Assembly: GCF_030813715.1 (NCBI RefSeq)
Contig: NZ_JAUSUZ010000001.1
Location: 5,208,001-5,272,000, forward strand
Length of the DNA: 64,000 bases
Source of the DNA: Catenuloplanes indicus
GTDB lineage: Bacteria > Actinomycetota > Actinomycetes > Mycobacteriales > Micromonosporaceae
Direction of reading: 5' to 3'
Every line of letters begins with the position of its first letter. Position 1 is the first letter of the stretch. Made by a program: the position numbers and the translations under genes. The notes beneath the pieces were generated by a model that did no database searches, had not been told where the DNA came from, and was given only the letters and a program-made list of their open reading frames with translations. This document shows positions 44,054-54,178 of this stretch, in pieces.

Positions 44054-44929
44054 GTGCCACCGGGGTTCATACCGCCGCTGCTCGCGGGGCTGGTGGATGA
44101 CGCGGCCCTGGCCACCGGCGGCACCACGCCGCTCGACACCACCGCGATCATCGACGCCGCGACGGTTCACCGTGAGCACGTCTCGGGGTGGTACGCACCG
44201 CTCGTCGGCCCACTGCTGATCCCCGCGTCCGCGGCCTCGGTGCTGCCGGCGACGGTGCCGGAGACGGAGAAGCCGCCGGAGATCGCGGTGCTCGCGGACA
44301 CCGGACTGGACGGCTTTCTCGCGTCCCGGGAGCGGCTGGCCCGGCATTTCACGATCCGCCAGGTCGAGGTCGCGGTCGCGAAACGCGGCGAGGACCCGCA
44401 GCCGGGCCTGCACCGCCTGATCCGTGCGCTGGCCTCCGGTGCCGCGCCCCGGGGCTACGCGGAGATCCCGCTCAGCTGGGGCCTGCTCGGCGCGCTGGAC
44501 ACGGTTGCCTCGGCGCGTGCGGCTGGTGCACCGCTGGGTGCGAAGTTCCGCACCGGCGGACTCGCCGCGGAGCTGTTCCCGACGCCGGTCGAGCTGGCCG
44601 CGGTGATCAGTGCCTGCCGGGAGCGGGAGCTGCCGTTCAAGCTGACCGCCGGTCCGCACCACGCGCTGCGCAGCGCCGACCCGGAGACCGGTTTCGTGCA
44701 TCACGGCTTCCTGAACGTGCTGGTCGGCACGCTGCTGGCGGTGGAGGGCGGTGAGGTCGCGGACGTGGCGGAGGCGCTGGCCGCGACCGATCCGGTGCGC
44801 CTCATCGAGCCGGTTCGCGCGAGGCAGGGCCGGCCGAGGCCGCTGTGGGAGGGTTTCGGCGCCGCGTCCGTGCTCGACCCGCTGACCGATCTGATCCGCT
44901 TCGGCCTGGTGGATGGCGGTTTCGATTAG
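44054..44929 (+). CDS. Conserved hypothetical protein (actinobacterial)
   Basis: A 291-residue soluble protein of unknown function. Distinctive conserved-looking stretches are AKFRTGGLAAELFPTPVELA, ACRERELPFKLTAGPHHALR and TGFVHHGFLNVLVGTLLA, with several His and Lys that could form an active site; the alternating helix/strand pattern suggests an alpha/beta barrel. No signal peptide. The GTG at 44054 follows TAGGTT (44040-44045) by 8 nt. No firm function can be assigned. Confidence 0.8.
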   Translation: MPPGFIPPLLAGLVDDAALATGGTTPLDTTAIIDAATVHREHVSGWYAPLVGPLLIPASAASVLPATVPETEKPPEIAVLADTGLDGFLASRERLARHFTIRQVEVAVAKRGEDPQPGLHRLIRALASGAAPRGYAEIPLSWGLLGALDTVASARAAGAPLGAKFRTGGLAAELFPTPVELAAVISACRERELPFKLTAGPHHALRSADPETGFVHHGFLNVLVGTLLAVEGGEVADVAEALAATDPVRLIEPVRARQGRPRPLWEGFGAASVLDPLTDLIRFGLVDGGFD

Positions 44930-45000
44930 TCGGATCGAAGGAATGCATGCCCACCGCCGTGACCGGGCCGCTACTCTGCGGCGTAAGGGGGAGGTGGGCC

Positions 45001-45480
45001 ATGTCGACCGTCGCGGTCACCCAGACGATCAAGGCGCCGGCCGAGCAGGTGTGGCGTGTCTTCACCGATCTGCCGGGCCGCGCCGGATGGCTCTCCACGG
45101 TCGACCACGTCGAGGTGCTCACGCCCGGCGACCTGCGGGCCGGGTCGGTCTGGCAGGAGACGCGGCACATGCCGGACGGCGCGCACGTCACCGAGGAGTT
45201 CCGGGTCGAGGAGTGCGAGGCGGGCGCCCGGTTCGTGGTCCGCTCGCCCGGCATCGGCGCGGACTACCGGATGACGTACACGTTCACGCGGATCGAGGAG
45301 GGCCGGCACCGTGGCGAGACCGCGGTGACCGCGGTGCAGGAGGGGGCGCCGCTGGAACCGCGCGGCCGGCTACTGGCACTGTTCCTCGGCGGGCTCGCGG
45401 CGATGGTGTCCGAGGGGGCACTCCGGCAGGATCTGCACGATCTGGCGATCGCTGTCCGTCCCGTGCCCGCCGTCGGATAG
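45001..45480 (+). CDS. SRPBCC (START/Bet v 1-like) family protein
   Basis: A 159-residue protein with the polyketide cyclase/SRPBCC pattern: TVAVTQTIKAPAEQVWRVFTDL at the start, strands around VDHVEVLTPGD, HVTEEFRVEECEAGARFVV and YRMTYTFTRIEEG, and a long C-terminal helix. These folds bind hydrophobic ligands, and many are of unknown role. The ATG at 45001 has a strong AAGGGGGAGG site. A TACTCT hexamer upstream near 44972 may be the -10. Neighbours do not show a pathway. Confidence 0.85.
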   Translation: MSTVAVTQTIKAPAEQVWRVFTDLPGRAGWLSTVDHVEVLTPGDLRAGSVWQETRHMPDGAHVTEEFRVEECEAGARFVVRSPGIGADYRMTYTFTRIEEGRHRGETAVTAVQEGAPLEPRGRLLALFLGGLAAMVSEGALRQDLHDLAIAVRPVPAVG

Positions 45481-45537
45481 TCACTGCCACGCCGGTACGA
45501 CAGGAAGCACGGGCACGCTCACGGTAGGGTTCTCCGC

Positions 45538-46776
45538 GTGCGTGAGGAGGCGGGTAAGAAGAGCCGGGCCGTCTGGTGGCAGGCGTCGCTAGCGGCGTCC
45601 GTGCTGATCGTCCTGGGTGTGATCGCGGTCGTTCGGGTGCTCCCACCGGCCGAGGTGCTGACCGTGACGCCGGTCGCGAACGCCGCGCCGATCGTGCGGA
45701 AGACCGGCACCGCCGGCCTGCTCTACTCGGCGCCGCTGGTCGTGGACGGAGACATCCGGGTCTACGCGAGCACCCGGCAGGTGCGCGCGGACTCGCCCGC
45801 CGCCGCACGGACCGAGCGGACCCCGGCCTGGACGTTCCGGCGCTGGCCGCAGAGCGTGCTCGGGGTGGTCGAGGCCGGCGGCGTCGTGGTCAGCCGCTGG
45901 ACGGACGGCGAGCTGGTCGGCATCCGCGCGAGCGACGGCGGGATCGCCTGGCGCGCGTCCGGACCGGAGTCGGCGCCGGACGCGGAACCGGCGACGCCGC
46001 GGCGTACCGGCGAGGAACTGGTCTGGACGCCGGCGGACCTCTACACGGCCGGTGACGAACTGGTCGTGGTGCGCGGCGCGGACACGGTTCGGGTCTTCGA
46101 GGTGGCCACCGGCCGGGAGCGGACGCCGCTCGGCGCGACCTGCGGCCCGGCTAGCTTCACCACCGCGACCGGCGGCTTCGCGTGCCGCACCGAGACCGGC
46201 CTGACCGTGTACGACCTGGCCGGTGGCGCCGCTCGCGAGTGGGTGGCGGCCGGCGCGGTGACCGCGGACTCGTGCCGGCTCGGCGCGTCCTCGTGCGCGC
46301 TGGTCCGGGACGGCGGCACGGCCTACCGGTTCACGGCCGACGGCGTGCTGGCCGCGCCGGCGGCGGACGCGCCGGGCGCGAAGGTGCTCGGCGAGGTGGT
46401 CTACACCACGGACGGCGCGCGCACCGCGACCGCGCGCAACCTGGTTACCGGCGCGGAGGTGTGGACCTGGCCGGGCCGTACCTGGGACGAGGAGCTGCGG
46501 GTGCTGGCCGTGCAGCCGGGCCGCGTGCACCTGCTCAACGCGGCGGACCGGCTGATCACGCTGGACGCGGCGACCGGCACCCAGATCTCGCTCTTCGCGT
46601 TCGGCGTGCCGACCTCGAAGACCGAGCCGACGCGCGAGCGGCACTGGACGCCGGGCACCGCGTACGCCACGGACGGCCTGGTCGTCGCCGTGCGCCGCAA
46701 GCTGAACGCGACGGACACCGCGGAGGACAAGGACTACTACTTCGCCGGCGAGGGCGTCGCGCTCGCGGTGAGCTGA
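45538..46776 (+). CDS. Membrane-anchored PQQ-like beta-propeller protein
   Basis: A 412-residue protein. A basic start (REEAGKKSRAVWW) and one membrane helix (about 15-35) place the rest outside the cytoplasm. The body is made of propeller-like strands with repeated blade ends such as LVGIRASDGGIAWRA, VRVFEVATGRERTPL, TARNLVTGAEVWTWPGRTW and LITLDAATGTQISLF, as in PQQ-binding-like/quinoprotein repeats. No catalytic residues are apparent. TAGGGT ends 7 nt before the GTG at 45538. A paralogue lies at 50790-52190. A hairpin terminator follows. Confidence 0.82.
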   Translation: MREEAGKKSRAVWWQASLAASVLIVLGVIAVVRVLPPAEVLTVTPVANAAPIVRKTGTAGLLYSAPLVVDGDIRVYASTRQVRADSPAAARTERTPAWTFRRWPQSVLGVVEAGGVVVSRWTDGELVGIRASDGGIAWRASGPESAPDAEPATPRRTGEELVWTPADLYTAGDELVVVRGADTVRVFEVATGRERTPLGATCGPASFTTATGGFACRTETGLTVYDLAGGAAREWVAAGAVTADSCRLGASSCALVRDGGTAYRFTADGVLAAPAADAPGAKVLGEVVYTTDGARTATARNLVTGAEVWTWPGRTWDEELRVLAVQPGRVHLLNAADRLITLDAATGTQISLFAFGVPTSKTEPTRERHWTPGTAYATDGLVVAVRRKLNATDTAEDKDYYFAGEGVALAVS

Positions 46777-46803
46777 TCCCGGCGCCGGCTGTCGGCGCCG
46801 GGA
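46777..46803. terminator. Bidirectional terminator hairpin
   Basis: A perfect 11-bp stem (46777-46787 with 46793-46803) with a 5-nt loop lies between the convergent propeller gene and the aminotransferase gene. Confidence 0.8.
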
Positions 46804-46816
46804 GACAACCCGTGGG

Positions 46817-47893
46817 TCAGAGGGCGGCGGTGGCGGCTGCGAGGAACGCGTCGTTCTCCGCGGCGGTGCCGATCGTGACGCGCACGCCGTCGCCCTGGAA
46901 CGGGCGCACGATCACACCGCGCGCCTCGCAGGCCGCGCCGAACGCGGCGGCACCGTCACCGAGCGGCAGCCAGACGAAGTTGGCCTGGCTGTTCGGCACG
47001 TCCTGACCCAGTTTGCGCAGCTCCGCGGTGAGCCGGTCGCGTTCGTCGACCACCAGCGCGCACCGGCGGCGCACCTCGTCCTCCTGCTGGAGCGCGGCCA
47101 GCGCGGCCGCCTGGGCCAGCAGGTTCGTGGAGAACGGCGTGGTCACCTTGCGGACCGCGGCCGCCACGTCGGGCGCCGCGACCAGGAAGCCGATCCGCAG
47201 CCCGGCCAGGCCCCACGCCTTGGAGAGCGTGCGAAGCACGGCCACGTTCGGCCGGTCCGCATAGGTGTCGATGCCGTCCGGCACATCCGGGTCCGTGTTG
47301 AACTCCCGGTACGCCTCGTCCAGCACCACCAGCACGTTCTCCGGCACCGCGTCGAGGAACCGGTCGATCTCCGGGCGGCGCAGGCTGGTGCCGGTCGGGT
47401 TGTTCGGGTTGCAGACGAAGACCAGCCGGGTCCGGTCGGTGATCGCGGCGGCCATCGCGTCCAGGTCGTGGCCGTGGCCGGGCGTGTTCGGCACGCGGAC
47501 CGCGGTGGCACCGACCGAGGCGGCCACGATCGGGTACGCCTCGAACGACCGCCACGCGAAAATGATCTCGTCACCCGGCAGGCAGGTGGCGCGCGCCAGG
47601 TTCTCGCAGATCGCGACGGAGCCGCACCCGGTGACGAGCCGGTCCGCGGGTACGCCGTACCGCGCGGCCAGCCGGTCCCGCAGCTCGACCGCGGCCAGGT
47701 CCGGGTAGCGGTGCGTGCCGGCGGCGGCCGCGGTGATCGCCTCCACCACGCCGGGCAGCGGCCCGAACGGCACCTCGTTGCTGGCGAGCTTGATCGCTTC
47801 CGCCATGCCCAGGTCACGGGCCAGGTCGGCCGGGCTACGGCCGGGCACGTACGCCGGGATCGCGTCCAGGTCGGCGCGGGTCAGCCGGGTCAT
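46817..47893 (-). CDS. PLP-dependent aromatic aminotransferase (HisC2/Pat-like)
   Basis: A 358-residue fold-type I aminotransferase. Family blocks are [49 protein letters not shown] and [16 protein letters not shown], whose Lys binds PLP, then [11 protein letters not shown] with [10 protein letters not shown]. The order and the [10 protein letters not shown] segment match the actinobacterial HisC2/Pat group, which transaminates phenylpyruvate and hydroxyphenylpyruvate as well as imidazole acetol phosphate. No his genes are nearby, favouring an aromatic role. Its ATG overlaps the stop of the RDD gene. Confidence 0.9.
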   Translation of the reverse strand: MTRLTRADLDAIPAYVPGRSPADLARDLGMAEAIKLASNEVPFGPLPGVVEAITAAAAGTHRYPDLAAVELRDRLAARYGVPADRLVTGCGSVAICENLARATCLPGDEIIFAWRSFEAYPIVAASVGATAVRVPNTPGHGHDLDAMAAAITDRTRLVFVCNPNNPTGTSLRRPEIDRFLDAVPENVLVVLDEAYREFNTDPDVPDGIDTYADRPNVAVLRTLSKAWGLAGLRIGFLVAAPDVAAAVRKVTTPFSTNLLAQAAALAALQQEDEVRRRCALVVDERDRLTAELRKLGQDVPNSQANFVWLPLGDGAAAFGAACEARGVIVRPFQGDGVRVTIGTAAENDAFLAAATAAL

Positions 47894-48888
47894 CGGTCAC
47901 CTCCGGTGGTGTCGGTGCGGCTCTCGGGATCGGCCGGGGGTTGCGCGGTCGCGTTCCTCGGCAACTGGACCACCACGGTCTGCGCGACCCGGTCGTGCCA
48001 GGCGCGCTGCATGTGCCGGTCGAACAGCGGGGACAGCCCGTCCAGCAGCTGCCAGAGCAGTCCGATGCCGCAGCAGGACCAGAACAGCGTGGCGGTGCCG
48101 TAGAGGTTCCAGCGGCGGAACGCGCGGGCGAAGCCGGGCGTCCTGCCGTCCTGCAGACCGATGGTCTTGATGCCCATCAGCCGCTTGCCCACGGTCTGCC
48201 CGGAGTTCGCGATCTGCGGCACCTCGTAGGCGAACCACACCATCGCGGTGACCACGAGCATCGCCAGTTGCAGGAAGCTGAACCGGTCGGAGGCGGTCGG
48301 CATCACCGGGTTCTCGCCGCGCTCGGTGGCGGCGATGTACTCGGCGGCCTGCGGCAGGTAGACCTGCAACTCCTGGGCGAACTGCACCAGGAACCACGAG
48401 TTCGCGATCAGCACCAGCACGGCGAGCAGGCCGAGGTCGATCAGCCGGGCCACGAAGCGGGCGCCGTAGCCGGCCAGCGGCATCCCGTGCGGCAGCACCG
48501 GCGCCGGTGGCCAGCCGGGCGGCGGGTAACCGGGGTGCCAGCCGGGCGGCGGCACGCCCTGCGGCCAGCCGGGCGGCGGCGAACCCGGCGGCGGACCCTG
48601 GGGCCAGCCCGGCGGCGGCGCGGCCGGCGGACGACCGGGGTAGGGCCGCGGGGGCGTGGCGGTCCGGTCGACGGGCCAGCCCTGCGGCCCGCCGTCGCGG
48701 GCCGGTGGCGTGCCGTCGACGCCGGTCGTGGGCGCGGCCGGTGGGAGAGCCGGCTCCGGTGGCGGCGGCCCGTCCGGCGGGGTCACGTCCGCCGGCAGCG
48801 CCGCGCCCAGCCAGCCCTCCCCGTCCCACCAGCGCTGGGTGGCCGGGTCCGCGGGATCCTTGTACCAGCCGGGGGCGATATCGCTCAC
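47890..48888 (-). CDS. DUF2510-RDD membrane protein with PPPGW repeats
   Basis: A 332-residue membrane protein. The N-terminus is a DUF2510 module ([22 protein letters not shown]). A linker of about 100 residues has repeated PPPGWPQG and PPPGWHPG units. The RDD domain begins at [21 protein letters not shown] (about 140), contains the [15 protein letters not shown] motif, and has three or four helices. The RDD family includes ion or compatible-solute related proteins of unclear function. The GTG overlaps the stop of the next RDD gene (GTGA), and its stop overlaps the aminotransferase start. Confidence 0.85.
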   Translation of the reverse strand: MSDIAPGWYKDPADPATQRWWDGEGWLGAALPADVTPPDGPPPPEPALPPAAPTTGVDGTPPARDGGPQGWPVDRTATPPRPYPGRPPAAPPPGWPQGPPPGSPPPGWPQGVPPPGWHPGYPPPGWPPAPVLPHGMPLAGYGARFVARLIDLGLLAVLVLIANSWFLVQFAQELQVYLPQAAEYIAATERGENPVMPTASDRFSFLQLAMLVVTAMVWFAYEVPQIANSGQTVGKRLMGIKTIGLQDGRTPGFARAFRRWNLYGTATLFWSCCGIGLLWQLLDGLSPLFDRHMQRAWHDRVAQTVVVQLPRNATAQPPADPESRTDTTGGDR

Positions 48889-49487
48889 TGGAACACCCCG
48901 CCGGGCATCGCTGTGCTGCTCACCGGAGAAACCTTAACCACCGTGGTCGACGCTGCCTTGTCGTGGAGGCACTGCTGCCACGGCTTGTCCCACAGTTGCC
49001 ACAGCCCGTCGAGGTAGGGACCGCCCGGCACCATGCCCATGCCGATCGTCGCGCCCCAGCGCTTGACCGCGTCGCCGCGGCTGATGCCCTGCCCGGGCAG
49101 CTGGCCGACCCGCACGATGTGCAGCTTCAGAAACCGCTTGCCCAGCGTCTGACCGCTCCGCAGCACGAACTCGACGTGGTAGAGGTAACTGAGCAGCAGA
49201 CCCAGAACGAACGCGACGCCGAACGAGATGAAGACCGACGCGAAGTAACCGGGGGCGGCCTCCGGGTCGGTGGTGCCGTCCGGCCTGATCATCGCCAGCG
49301 CCTGGGAGGTCACGTAGATGATCAGCGGAATCGTGTAGATCATCGCGGCGGCGCCGAGGACCACCGTGTCGATCAGGTACGCGGCGAGCCGCTCGCCGAA
49401 CGGAGCCAGCACGGGTGTCGGTGCGGAATATCCGGGATGACCGGTATATGCGGGAGGGGGACCCGAGTACGGCGGATTCACCGGCAC
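48885..49487 (-). CDS. RDD family membrane protein
   Basis: A 200-residue membrane protein with a Pro/Tyr-rich leader (PPYSGPPPAYTGHPGYS) and an RDD domain: FGERLAAYLIDTVVLGAA, a second helix near VFISFGVAFVLGLLL, and the RSGQTLGKRFLKLHIVRVG motif. The C-terminal CLHDKAASTTVV matches the usual RDD ending. Paralogous to its downstream neighbour, with which it overlaps; likely they form a heteromeric complex. Start GTG at 49487; a second GTG two codons later is an alternative. Confidence 0.85.
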   Translation of the reverse strand: MPVNPPYSGPPPAYTGHPGYSAPTPVLAPFGERLAAYLIDTVVLGAAAMIYTIPLIIYVTSQALAMIRPDGTTDPEAAPGYFASVFISFGVAFVLGLLLSYLYHVEFVLRSGQTLGKRFLKLHIVRVGQLPGQGISRGDAVKRWGATIGMGMVPGGPYLDGLWQLWDKPWQQCLHDKAASTTVVKVSPVSSTAMPGGVFQ

Positions 49488-49521
49488 AGTCTCCCAGGTC
49501 GCGCTGAGGAATGGCGGTGAG

Positions 49522-49905
49522 CTACCGGACCAGCACGTCCATCAGCCGCTCCAGCTCCGCCGCCGGGTCCGCGGTCAGCCCGGTGTGTACCGGCCCGGTC
49601 TGGATGATCGTGCTGCGCGGCGCGGTCAGCCAGCGGAAACGCTCGCCCGGCCGCATGCCTGCGGCCGGTCCGCAGACCGCGTCACCGGCCGTGGTGACCT
49701 CGAACGAGCGCAGCGCGCCGAGCACCGCGTCCGCGTCGACGGTACGGTCCAGCGCACGCAGCCGGTCGAGGTCCAGCGCGGTGCGCGCGGCCAGGAAGCC
49801 GGTGCGCTGGCAGTAGAGGATCACGCCGACGTTGATCTGCTCGCCGCGTTCGATCCGGGGCAGCACGCGGACCACCGCGTACTCGAAGAGCTGCCGGTCG
49901 GTCAC
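49522..49905 (-). CDS. DUF3037 protein
   Basis: A 127-residue protein of the DUF3037 family, unknown in function. The opening LFEYAVVRVLPRIERGEQINVGVILY is the family signature; the middle has RLRALDRTVDADAVLGAL. It is soluble. The GTG at 49905 overlaps the stop of the HipA-like kinase gene (GTGA), and the two families are frequently neighbours in bacteria, so they probably act together. There are 34 bp to the RDD gene downstream. Confidence 0.85.
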   Translation of the reverse strand: MTDRQLFEYAVVRVLPRIERGEQINVGVILYCQRTGFLAARTALDLDRLRALDRTVDADAVLGALRSFEVTTAGDAVCGPAAGMRPGERFRWLTAPRSTIIQTGPVHTGLTADPAAELERLMDVLVR

Positions 49906-50678
49906 TTCGCCACCCCCGCCGGCAGCCATGCGTCCCGGCCGGCCGCGCGGGCCAGCAGATGATCGCGGTACGCCGTGCGCACCCCGTCCGGCGTGGCGAG
50001 CAGTGGGTCCTCGCTGTCCGGCGCGGCCAGCCAGCCGTCGGGCACCAGCGCCAGCACGTCGGTCAGCAGCTCGCGGGTGATCTGCGGCCCGAGCGAGGCG
50101 TCGGCCTCGGCGAGCCGGGTGGCGTATGGCGCGAGCACGTGGTCGTCCCCCTTGAACGGCCGGTGCACCACCGCACCGGCCCGCGGCCAGTTGTGGTGGA
50201 AGTAGAGCGCGGCACCGTGGTCGATCAGCCACAGCTTGCCGTGCGCCCAGGTCAGCATGTTCGGGTTGCGCCAGGAGCGGTCCACGTTCTCCACGAACGC
50301 GTCGAACCAGACGATCCGCGAGGCCAGCAGCGGGTCGATCGGGTGGGCGAGCGGGTCGAAGTTGAGCGCGCCGGGCAGGAAGTCCATCCCGAGGTTGTCG
50401 CCGCCGGAGTGCTTGAGCAGCTCCTGGATCTCCTGGTCCGGTTCGGCGCGGGCGATCACCGGGTCCAGCTCCAGCACCACCAGCTCCGGCACCGGCAGGC
50501 CGAGGCGGCGGGCCAGCTCACCCGCGATCACCTCCGCGACCAGTGCCTTCGGACCCTGACCGGCACCGCGGAACTTGACCACGTAGGTGCCGAGGTCGTC
50601 GGCCTCGATCACGCCGGGCAGTGATCCACCTTCACGGAGCGGTGTGACGTACCGCGTCCCGACAACTCGGCGAAGCAT
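49902..50678 (-). CDS. HipA-like kinase domain protein
   Basis: A 258-residue protein with a HipA-type kinase core but without the HipA N-terminal domain. Seen motifs: GTYVVKFRGAGQG with the ATP-binding Lys, a catalytic-loop-like WFDAFVENVDRSWRNPNML (Asp and Asn, about residues 129-147) and LWLIDHGAAL in place of the DFG segment (about 152-161). No HipB-like antitoxin is next to it; instead DUF3037 follows. The substrate is unknown. The ATG at 50678 follows TAAGCT by 7 nt, a leaderless arrangement. Confidence 0.82.
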   Translation of the reverse strand: MLRRVVGTRYVTPLREGGSLPGVIEADDLGTYVVKFRGAGQGPKALVAEVIAGELARRLGLPVPELVVLELDPVIARAEPDQEIQELLKHSGGDNLGMDFLPGALNFDPLAHPIDPLLASRIVWFDAFVENVDRSWRNPNMLTWAHGKLWLIDHGAALYFHHNWPRAGAVVHRPFKGDDHVLAPYATRLAEADASLGPQITRELLTDVLALVPDGWLAAPDSEDPLLATPDGVRTAYRDHLLARAAGRDAWLPAGVAK

Positions 50679-50789
50679 GGTGATCAGCTTAGAGCGCGTA
50701 CCGCATGGAGGGTTTTGACTTTATTTGTTATGGACAGGCGGGAATTGTCCAAGCGGGCCATGGAAAGATCGCGTGGTTAGCGTGGGCGC

Positions 50790-52190
50790 GTGGCGAACGG
50801 CCGGCGTCCCTGCATCAGGTGCTGGCTGATCCTTGCCGTCATCGCGCTGGTCACGCTCGCGCTGACCAACGTCTGGAACCCATGGCCCGGTATGTGGGCC
50901 TGGGTGAACCAGAGCGGCACGCTCGCCGAGCCGGCCCCGCTCTGGCAGCAGCGGGTCGGCGCGCTGCCGCGGACGGTCACGATCGCCGGTAGCGCCGTGA
51001 TCGTCGACCGGGGCGACGCGGTCGAGGGGCGCGCGCTCGCCACCGGCGGTGTGGCCTGGGAGAAGACCGGGATCAGCTGGAACGCGGTGGCCGGTGACGG
51101 CGCCGGCGCGGTGGTGCTGACCGGCGAGCTGCTCACCAAGGGTTACCAGGTGCTCAACCCCGGCGACGGCAGCGTGCTGCGGACCAGCACGGACGCGGTG
51201 GGCGTGTGGACGTACCGGAATCTGGTGATCGACGTCCGGTGTTTCGCGGCGAAGGACTGCGTGCTGTCCGCGTTCGACCCGCGCGGGACCGCGCCGCGCT
51301 GGTCGACGGACCTGCCCGGCATCCAGGTCGGCCTGAACGCGGACAACCCGAGATCCTTCGGTACGGAACTGCTGACCGCGCCCCGGGTCAGCGCGGACGC
51401 GGCCGGCCCGCAGCCCGCGCCCGGCCTGCTGGGGCTGCCGATCGACGGCAAGGTGTTCGTGGTGGAGACCGGCACCGGCCGGGTCGCCCGGGTCGCGGAC
51501 CCGGGCCGCGAGGAGCGGGTGACCACCGCGGGCGGCCGGGTGATCCGGGTGCTCGCCCAGTCCGCGGACGGCACCTGCTACTTCACGGTCACCGGGCACG
51601 AGGCCGGCACCGGCCGGGAGGTCTGGCGGCAGACCGCGCTGAACCTGCGCACCACGGAGAGCGCGGGCTGTGCGCAGCGCTCGGATCCGCGCGGCGGCCG
51701 CAACGTGGTGCTCGGCGTGGCACCGGACCGCCGCGAGGTGATCGTGGACATGTACGACGGCCGCCTGCTGTGGACCGGCGACCCGGGTGACCGGGTGCTC
51801 TCGGTGGACGACCAGTTCGTGGCCGTGCACTCCGAGGACGGCCGGCGGCTGCGCGGGTACGTGCTGGGCGAGGACCGGGTGGCCTGGTCGCGCGACGCGG
51901 ACGCGGACACCCGCGCCGCGATCGCCCGGTACGCGGTGATCGTGGTCGAGCAGGACCCGGACCGGGTGATCGCGCTCGCACCGGCCAGCGGTGCCGTGCT
52001 GGCCGAGGTGCGGTCCGGTGCGGACGTGCTCGCGGCCGGCCCGGCCGGATTGATCATCGGGGACGGTCGTGACATCGGTTACGTGCCCTACGGGTCGCAA
52101 CTTGCCGATGGTGGGACTTCCGACCAAACGGACGCCGGCGCGGTGTGCACGGACCCGGCACAGCCCAATTGCGGCCTCTCCGGCAAGTAG
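50790..52190 (+). CDS. Membrane-anchored PQQ-like beta-propeller protein
   Basis: A 466-residue protein with a single N-terminal membrane helix (WLILAVIALVTLALTNV, about 12-28) and a long extracytoplasmic propeller. Blade-like repeats include GYQVLNPGDGSVLRTS, KVFVVETGTGRVARVAD, IVDMYDGRLLWTGD and VIALAPASGAVLAEV. Cys residues (RCFAAKDC, AVCTDPAQPNC) may pair. Related to the protein at 45538-46776. TAGCGT ends 6 nt before the GTG at 50790. The intergenic DNA before it has an AT-rich TTGACTTTATTTG block and GGACA-N9-TGTCC. Confidence 0.82.
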   Translation: MANGRRPCIRCWLILAVIALVTLALTNVWNPWPGMWAWVNQSGTLAEPAPLWQQRVGALPRTVTIAGSAVIVDRGDAVEGRALATGGVAWEKTGISWNAVAGDGAGAVVLTGELLTKGYQVLNPGDGSVLRTSTDAVGVWTYRNLVIDVRCFAAKDCVLSAFDPRGTAPRWSTDLPGIQVGLNADNPRSFGTELLTAPRVSADAAGPQPAPGLLGLPIDGKVFVVETGTGRVARVADPGREERVTTAGGRVIRVLAQSADGTCYFTVTGHEAGTGREVWRQTALNLRTTESAGCAQRSDPRGGRNVVLGVAPDRREVIVDMYDGRLLWTGDPGDRVLSVDDQFVAVHSEDGRRLRGYVLGEDRVAWSRDADADTRAAIARYAVIVVEQDPDRVIALAPASGAVLAEVRSGADVLAAGPAGLIIGDGRDIGYVPYGSQLADGGTSDQTDAGAVCTDPAQPNCGLSGK

Positions 52191-52241
52191 CCACGGACCG
52201 GTCACCGAACCCGCGCCCGGACTGGCCTAGGCTTGCGGCTC

Positions 52242-53909
<1,668 letters not shown>

Positions 53910-54123
53910 CTCGTCGTGACGTATTGGTCGCATGCCCGCCCGGTCGTGGTGACGCGCGGACGGGCAGGCGACCACCCCCGATGTGATCTTGCAAGACGTG
54001 TTCGCACATCCGCAGCCATAGCCTGCCGTACGGCGCTTCCGAATCGCTGCCGTTCTGCTCTCATGGCAAATGATCGGGTGAGCAGCGTATCGCCGGAGCG
54101 TGGCCGCTTCGCCGCGCACGACG

Positions 54124-54138
54124 CTCCCGTTTCGGGAG
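54124..54138. promoter_or_regulatory. Small palindrome before the SARP-type regulator gene
   Basis: CTCCCG-TTT-CGGGAG, a perfect 6-bp stem, lies 40 bp before the regulator start. The 269-bp region 53910-54178 otherwise holds no gene and no clear promoter. The palindrome could be an operator or a leader hairpin. Confidence 0.35.
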
Positions 54139-54178
54139 AGCTACATTTCTGCTCGGCGAGGCACGTCCGGGAGTGGCG

